From the NCBI RefSeq assembly GCF_002939785.1, contig NZ_MDEC01000040.1, positions 1-36,323 of the forward strand: 36,323 bases of DNA. The letters run 5' to 3'. The position numbers were made by a program, and so were the translations under genes. The notes beneath the pieces are model-generated. The model had not been told where the DNA came from. It saw only the letters and a program-made list of their open reading frames with translations, and did not search any database. The stretch is from Xanthomonas codiaei (GTDB taxonomy: Bacteria; Pseudomonadota; Gammaproteobacteria; Xanthomonadales; Xanthomonadaceae). This document shows, piece after piece, positions 33,631-36,323 of the stretch. Positions within the stretch are counted from its first letter, which is position 1, and each line of letters begins with the position of its first letter.

Positions 33631-34449
33631 GTGTCGCCAACCTCCCATCCGTCGTCATCGGCCTTGTTGCGTGCAGCGGTGTGTGCGCTCGCGCTGTCGC
33701 TCGGTGCCTGCGCGCACGCACCGCAGCGCAATCCCCTGGCGCAGTGGGTTCCCTCGCCCAACTACGATGCGCGGCGACCGATCCTGATCGTGCTGCACTT
33801 CACCGATCAGCACTCGGTGCAGCAGAGCCTGAGCACGCTGCGCGGGCGCAACGCCGGCGGGCGGGTGAGTGCGCACTACCTGATCGGTGAGGACGGGCGG
33901 CGCTATCAGCTGGTTGCCGACGGGCAGCGCGCCTGGCACGGCGGCGCCGGGCGCTGGGGCACCATCACCGACATCAATTCGGCCTCGATCGGCATCGAAC
34001 TGGACAACGACGGCAGCGAGCCGTTCGCGCCCGCGCAGATCGACAGCCTGCTGATCCTGCTGGAGGACCTGTGCACGCGCCTGCGCATTCCGCGTACCCA
34101 GATCGTCGGTCACGAAGATGTCGCCCCGACCCGCAAGAACGACCCCGGCCCGCTGTTTCCGTGGAAACGGCTGGCCGATGCCGGCTTCGGCCGCTGGCCC
34201 GCCGCCGATGCGCCGCCCGCGCCGCCAGGCTTCGACCCCTGGCAGGCACTGGCGCTGCTGGGCTACAGCATCGACGATCCTGCGGCCACGCTGCAGGCCT
34301 TTCATCATCACTATCGCGGCACTAGCGCCACCAGCGTGGATGCGGAAGATCTGCGCATTCTGTTTGCGTTGACCAGGCCACCCGCATCGCTGCGTCCGTT
34401 GCCGGCCGCAGATGCTGCCGTGGATTGGACCGATGCTGCTGGTTTGTAG
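33631..34449 (+). CDS. Lipoprotein N-acetylmuramoyl-L-alanine amidase (Amidase_2, AmiD-like)
   Basis: A 272-residue lipoprotein precursor: the signal peptide ends in LSLGAC (lipidated Cys about 27), as in outer-membrane AmiD of E. coli. The amidase domain (about 45-190) has the zinc ligands His in IVLHFTD, His in VGHEDVAP and Asp in RKNDPGPLFPW, plus SAHYLIGEDG and SIGIELDNDG. A C-terminal helical region (about 205-255, FDPWQALALLGYSIDD) looks like a peptidoglycan-binding domain. It cuts the stem peptide from MurNAc or anhydro-MurNAc. The GTG at 33631 has AAGGAG 6 bases upstream and is preferred over a TTG at 33616. Confidence 0.93.
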   Translation: MSPTSHPSSSALLRAAVCALALSLGACAHAPQRNPLAQWVPSPNYDARRPILIVLHFTDQHSVQQSLSTLRGRNAGGRVSAHYLIGEDGRRYQLVADGQRAWHGGAGRWGTITDINSASIGIELDNDGSEPFAPAQIDSLLILLEDLCTRLRIPRTQIVGHEDVAPTRKNDPGPLFPWKRLADAGFGRWPAADAPPAPPGFDPWQALALLGYSIDDPAATLQAFHHHYRGTSATSVDAEDLRILFALTRPPASLRPLPAADAAVDWTDAAGL

Positions 34450-34542
34450 TCAGCAATGGCCAGGCAGCATGGGGGCTGGCCTTGGCGAAGCAGTGCTCTG
34501 ATGTGCAACGTGGACAGGCCCGGCTCGGGCGGAGGACAGGCA

Positions 34543-35289
34543 ATGGGTACACCCATGCAAACCAGGATCGTGCGCAAGCTGAAGCGAGAGATCGCCTGGT
34601 GCGCGGGCATGTTGATCGCTGCGCTGTCCTGCGGGGTGCTGGCGGAAAATGTTCAATCGTCCCCGGCCACCACCACCGCACAAGCCGGGCTGGTCGATGT
34701 GCGGCAGCTTGCACCGGAGATTGCGGTGGACATGCGCTATGCGGGCACCAATAACTTCACCGGGCGCGCGGTGCCGGGATATCTGGCGCCAACCTGCTAC
34801 CTGCTGCGTCCTGCCGCGCAGGCCCTGGCGCGGGTGGCGCGCACGCTCGAGGCCGATGGCTATCGTCTGCAGGTGTTCGACTGCTATCGGCCGGTGCGGG
34901 CGGTGCAGGCGTTCGTGGCCTGGGCAGCGGACCTGCAGGATCAATCGACCAAGGCGCAGTACTACCCGCGCGTGGACAAGCGTGCGCTGCTGGGCGACTA
35001 CATCGCCGAAACCTCCGGGCATAGCCGCGGGGCAACACTCGACCTGGGCTTGCTCGATTGCCGCCGTGGTGCGTGCCGGCCGGTGGATATGGGCACCGGC
35101 TTCGACTACTTCGATGCGCGTGCGCATACCCAGTCACCCGAAATCAGCGACACGCAGCGCCTGCATCGCCAACACCTGGTGCGCGCCATGGCCGCGGAGG
35201 GGTTTGCCAACTATCCGATGGAGTGGTGGCATTTCACTTACCGGCCCGAACCGACGCCGGAGACCGCGTACGATGTCCCAGTCGATTGA
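34543..35289 (+). CDS. ddpX: VanX/DdpX-type D-Ala-D-Ala dipeptidase
   Basis: A 248-residue zinc peptidase with an N-terminal hydrophobic signal or anchor (about 18-33, IAWCAGMLIAALSCGVLA). The catalytic domain shows the M15 signatures: SGHSRGATLDLGL with the zinc His and Asp, and EWWHF with the catalytic Glu and third zinc ligand; VDMRYAGTNNFTG and VFDCYRPVRA are also typical of VanX/DdpX. It should cleave D-Ala-D-Ala. The ATG at 34543 has GGAGG 7 bases upstream. It follows the amidase by 93 bases on the same strand. Resistance to glycopeptides is not implied, since VanH and VanA partners are absent; wall dipeptide recovery is more likely. Confidence 0.9.
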   Translation: MGTPMQTRIVRKLKREIAWCAGMLIAALSCGVLAENVQSSPATTTAQAGLVDVRQLAPEIAVDMRYAGTNNFTGRAVPGYLAPTCYLLRPAAQALARVARTLEADGYRLQVFDCYRPVRAVQAFVAWAADLQDQSTKAQYYPRVDKRALLGDYIAETSGHSRGATLDLGLLDCRRGACRPVDMGTGFDYFDARAHTQSPEISDTQRLHRQHLVRAMAAEGFANYPMEWWHFTYRPEPTPETAYDVPVD

Positions 35290-35429
35290 GCCCGCCGGGC
35301 AGGTGGGCGCCGAACCGACGCCGCCGGGGCTCGCATTCGGCAGGTCGTCCGTACACTGCATCGGTGCGCGGCCGTGATGTCCAGCCACCGGCTGCCCGCC
35401 ACCGTTGGCCCGCCGCTTGAGGAAGTGTC

Positions 35430-35624
35430 ATGTCCGACCCGGAACGCTTTATGGATATCGCCTGCCCGTACTGCGGGGAGTGGATCACGCTGACCCTGGA
35501 CCTGAGCGGCGGCGACCAGCAATACATCGAGGATTGCCAGGTCTGCTGCAAGCCGATCTCGGTTGCCGTGCAATGGGATGAAGAGGGCGATGCGCAAGTG
35601 ACGGCGCGCGGGCAGGACGACTGA
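35430..35624 (+). CDS. CPxCG-motif cysteine-rich zinc-ribbon protein
   Basis: A 64-residue acidic protein with two Cys pairs, CPYCGEW (about 12-18) and CQVCCKPI (about 37-44), making a small zinc ribbon. Length and motif match the CPxCG cysteine-rich family found across gamma-proteobacteria; its function is unknown. The ATG at 35430 has GAGGAAG upstream at a suitable distance. It lies 140 bases after ddpX. Confidence 0.85.
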   Translation: MSDPERFMDIACPYCGEWITLTLDLSGGDQQYIEDCQVCCKPISVAVQWDEEGDAQVTARGQDD

Positions 35625-35782
35625 GGTTCTGCCATCCGCGTGTGCAGCTGCAACATCCTCAGGTCGGTGCGGATGCTCGGTAACCTGCGGCTCATTCGCG
35701 CACTTGGCCACCGATTCGGCTCGCCCCAGGATCGGCCGCCCCTAGACGCTAGACTGGCAGGCCTGCTGCCTGGATCGTCGCA

Positions 35783-36160
35783 ATGAATCTGCCCCTGCAC
35801 TTTGGCCTGCTTGGTTCGCTGGAGGCCGGCCTGATCGCACTGGTGCTCGGCATCCTGATCTTCGCCGGCGTCGAATATCTCGGTCGGCGCCTGCAGTTCA
35901 CGCACGGCCACACCTTGGGCATCGCCTGCCTGCTGGCAGTGGCGCTGGGTGCCGGCTACGACATCTGGCATCTCGTCTACACCAGCATCGTCCGCCTGGA
36001 GTCGCCGCTGTACGCCCGTCTGGCGTTGTCCAAGATCCACGATCCCAACGAATTGGGGTCGCGCGTGATCCTGGAAGTGGCCGGCGCGCTGGCCGGCGTG
36101 GTGCTGGGTTGGAAACTGTTCAGTTCCGGAAGCTGGGACGATGACGCGCCGGCAGCGTGA
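35783..36160 (+). CDS. Small integral membrane protein of unknown function
   Basis: A 125-residue protein with three predicted helices (about 9-31, 45-60 and 95-113): LIALVLGILIFAGVEYLGRR, TLGIACLLAVALGAGYDIWH and VILEVAGALAGVVLGWKLF. A polar segment (LYARLALSKIHDPNELGSR) joins the last two. I do not recognise a family. The frame, codon use and membrane topology look genuine, but there is no strong ribosome binding site. An IS element begins about 80 bases after its stop. Confidence 0.65.
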   Translation: MNLPLHFGLLGSLEAGLIALVLGILIFAGVEYLGRRLQFTHGHTLGIACLLAVALGAGYDIWHLVYTSIVRLESPLYARLALSKIHDPNELGSRVILEVAGALAGVVLGWKLFSSGSWDDDAPAA

Positions 36161-36241
36161 AGCAACGCAGAAAAAAGCGGTGTGGTTCGCAGAAATTTCC
36201 ACATTGAATGCTCCGCTTCGGTTTGACTCACCGTTGCCTAA

Positions 36242-36323
36242 GAAAGGTCTGATCAACTCACCACAGATGCGCGACACTACCGCCTCATGTAGAGGATTCA
36301 TCCATGCAGCTGACGTTCGGTGA
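36242..36323 (+). mobile_element. Left end of an IS5-family insertion sequence (partial)
   Basis: GAAAGGTCTGATCAA at 36242 resembles the terminal inverted repeat of IS5 (GGAAGGTGCGAA...), and it is preceded by CTAA, a fit to the YTAR target that IS5 duplicates. About 60 bases on, a transposase frame begins. The right end is outside the window. Confidence 0.65.
36304..36323 (+). CDS. Start of an IS5-family transposase (truncated by the window edge)
   Basis: ATG at 36304 reads MQLTFG before the window ends. This matches the N-terminus I know from Xanthomonas IS5-family (IS1478-like) transposases, which begin MQLTFGDAEGLGKRK. Six residues alone are weak, but the IS-like end 60 bases upstream supports it. 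Confidence 0.55.

Noticed and set aside
34543..35289. Glycopeptide resistance determinant because of the VanX-type enzyme
   Set aside because: No VanH or VanA ligase genes are nearby, and the setting of wall-recycling genes explains a D-Ala-D-Ala dipeptidase better.
36141..36323. Plus-strand frame running off the right edge
   Set aside because: It is out of frame with the transposase start and crosses the IS boundary without recognisable content.
1..36323. CRISPR array, tRNA, rRNA, prophage or toxin-antitoxin genes
   Set aside because: No regularly spaced repeats, cloverleaf-like sequences, rRNA segments or phage-type genes were seen on either strand.

Overview
The window looks like chromosomal DNA of a Xanthomonas species. 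I infer this from the high GC content, the gene order (a full aa3 oxidase operon, then dnaG/yqeY/rpsU/tsaD), the recognisable Xanthomonas-type proteins such as CyoE and FolB, and dispersed GGGATTCGGGATT-type intergenic repeats. The genus call is fairly firm; the species cannot be named by reading alone. About thirty genes are supported. I see no rRNA, tRNA or CRISPR array.

Region by region. (1) 1-3650: a gene-poor left edge with a strong bidirectional terminator, then putA on the minus strand, a short PutA without the N-terminal DNA-binding domain. (2) 3869-12398: a cytochrome c oxidase operon: DUF2244 protein, coxB, coxA, a 57-residue membrane protein too small for most gene finders, ctaG, coxC, SURF1, a thioredoxin-fold protein with a CxxxC motif, ctaA and cyoE. 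A 72-residue DUF2909 protein is encoded on the opposite strand between coxC and SURF1. The products form the oxidase core, its copper and heme insertion factors and the two-step heme A pathway. (3) 12601-16952: a thioredoxin-domain lipoprotein, an SBF-like transporter and a class 3 lipase-like protein. (4) 17022-22903: the macromolecular synthesis group (dnaG, a YihY-type membrane protein, yqeY and rpsU on the minus strand) and divergent tsaD-folB. No rpoD follows dnaG. (5) 23101-28169: a cytoplasmic-looking GH3 glycosidase, a periplasmic PQQ-type sugar dehydrogenase, a YiaA-like membrane protein and two small unknown proteins.

(6) 28257-35289 holds the most coherent accessory set: two divergent groups that together look like a peptidoglycan-peptide salvage and remodelling locus. 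On the minus strand are an exported NlpC/P60 peptidase, an L-Ala-D/L-Glu-type dipeptide epimerase, an L,D-transpeptidase-like protein and an APC permease, with 4-bp stop/start overlaps within each pair. On the plus strand are a lipoprotein amidase of the AmiD/AmpD type and a VanX/DdpX-type D-Ala-D-Ala dipeptidase. Read in order, these can release stem peptides, trim them, cut them to L-Ala-D-Glu, epimerise this to L-Ala-L-Glu and import a product. (7) 35430-36323: a CPxCG zinc-ribbon protein, a small membrane protein and the left end of an IS5-family element that runs off the window.

Notable non-coding items are a perfect 23-bp palindrome on the rpsU promoter, a LacI-like operator at the GH3 gene, an inverted repeat enclosing the putA -10 element, and a dispersed repeat that supplies the last codons of tsaD.
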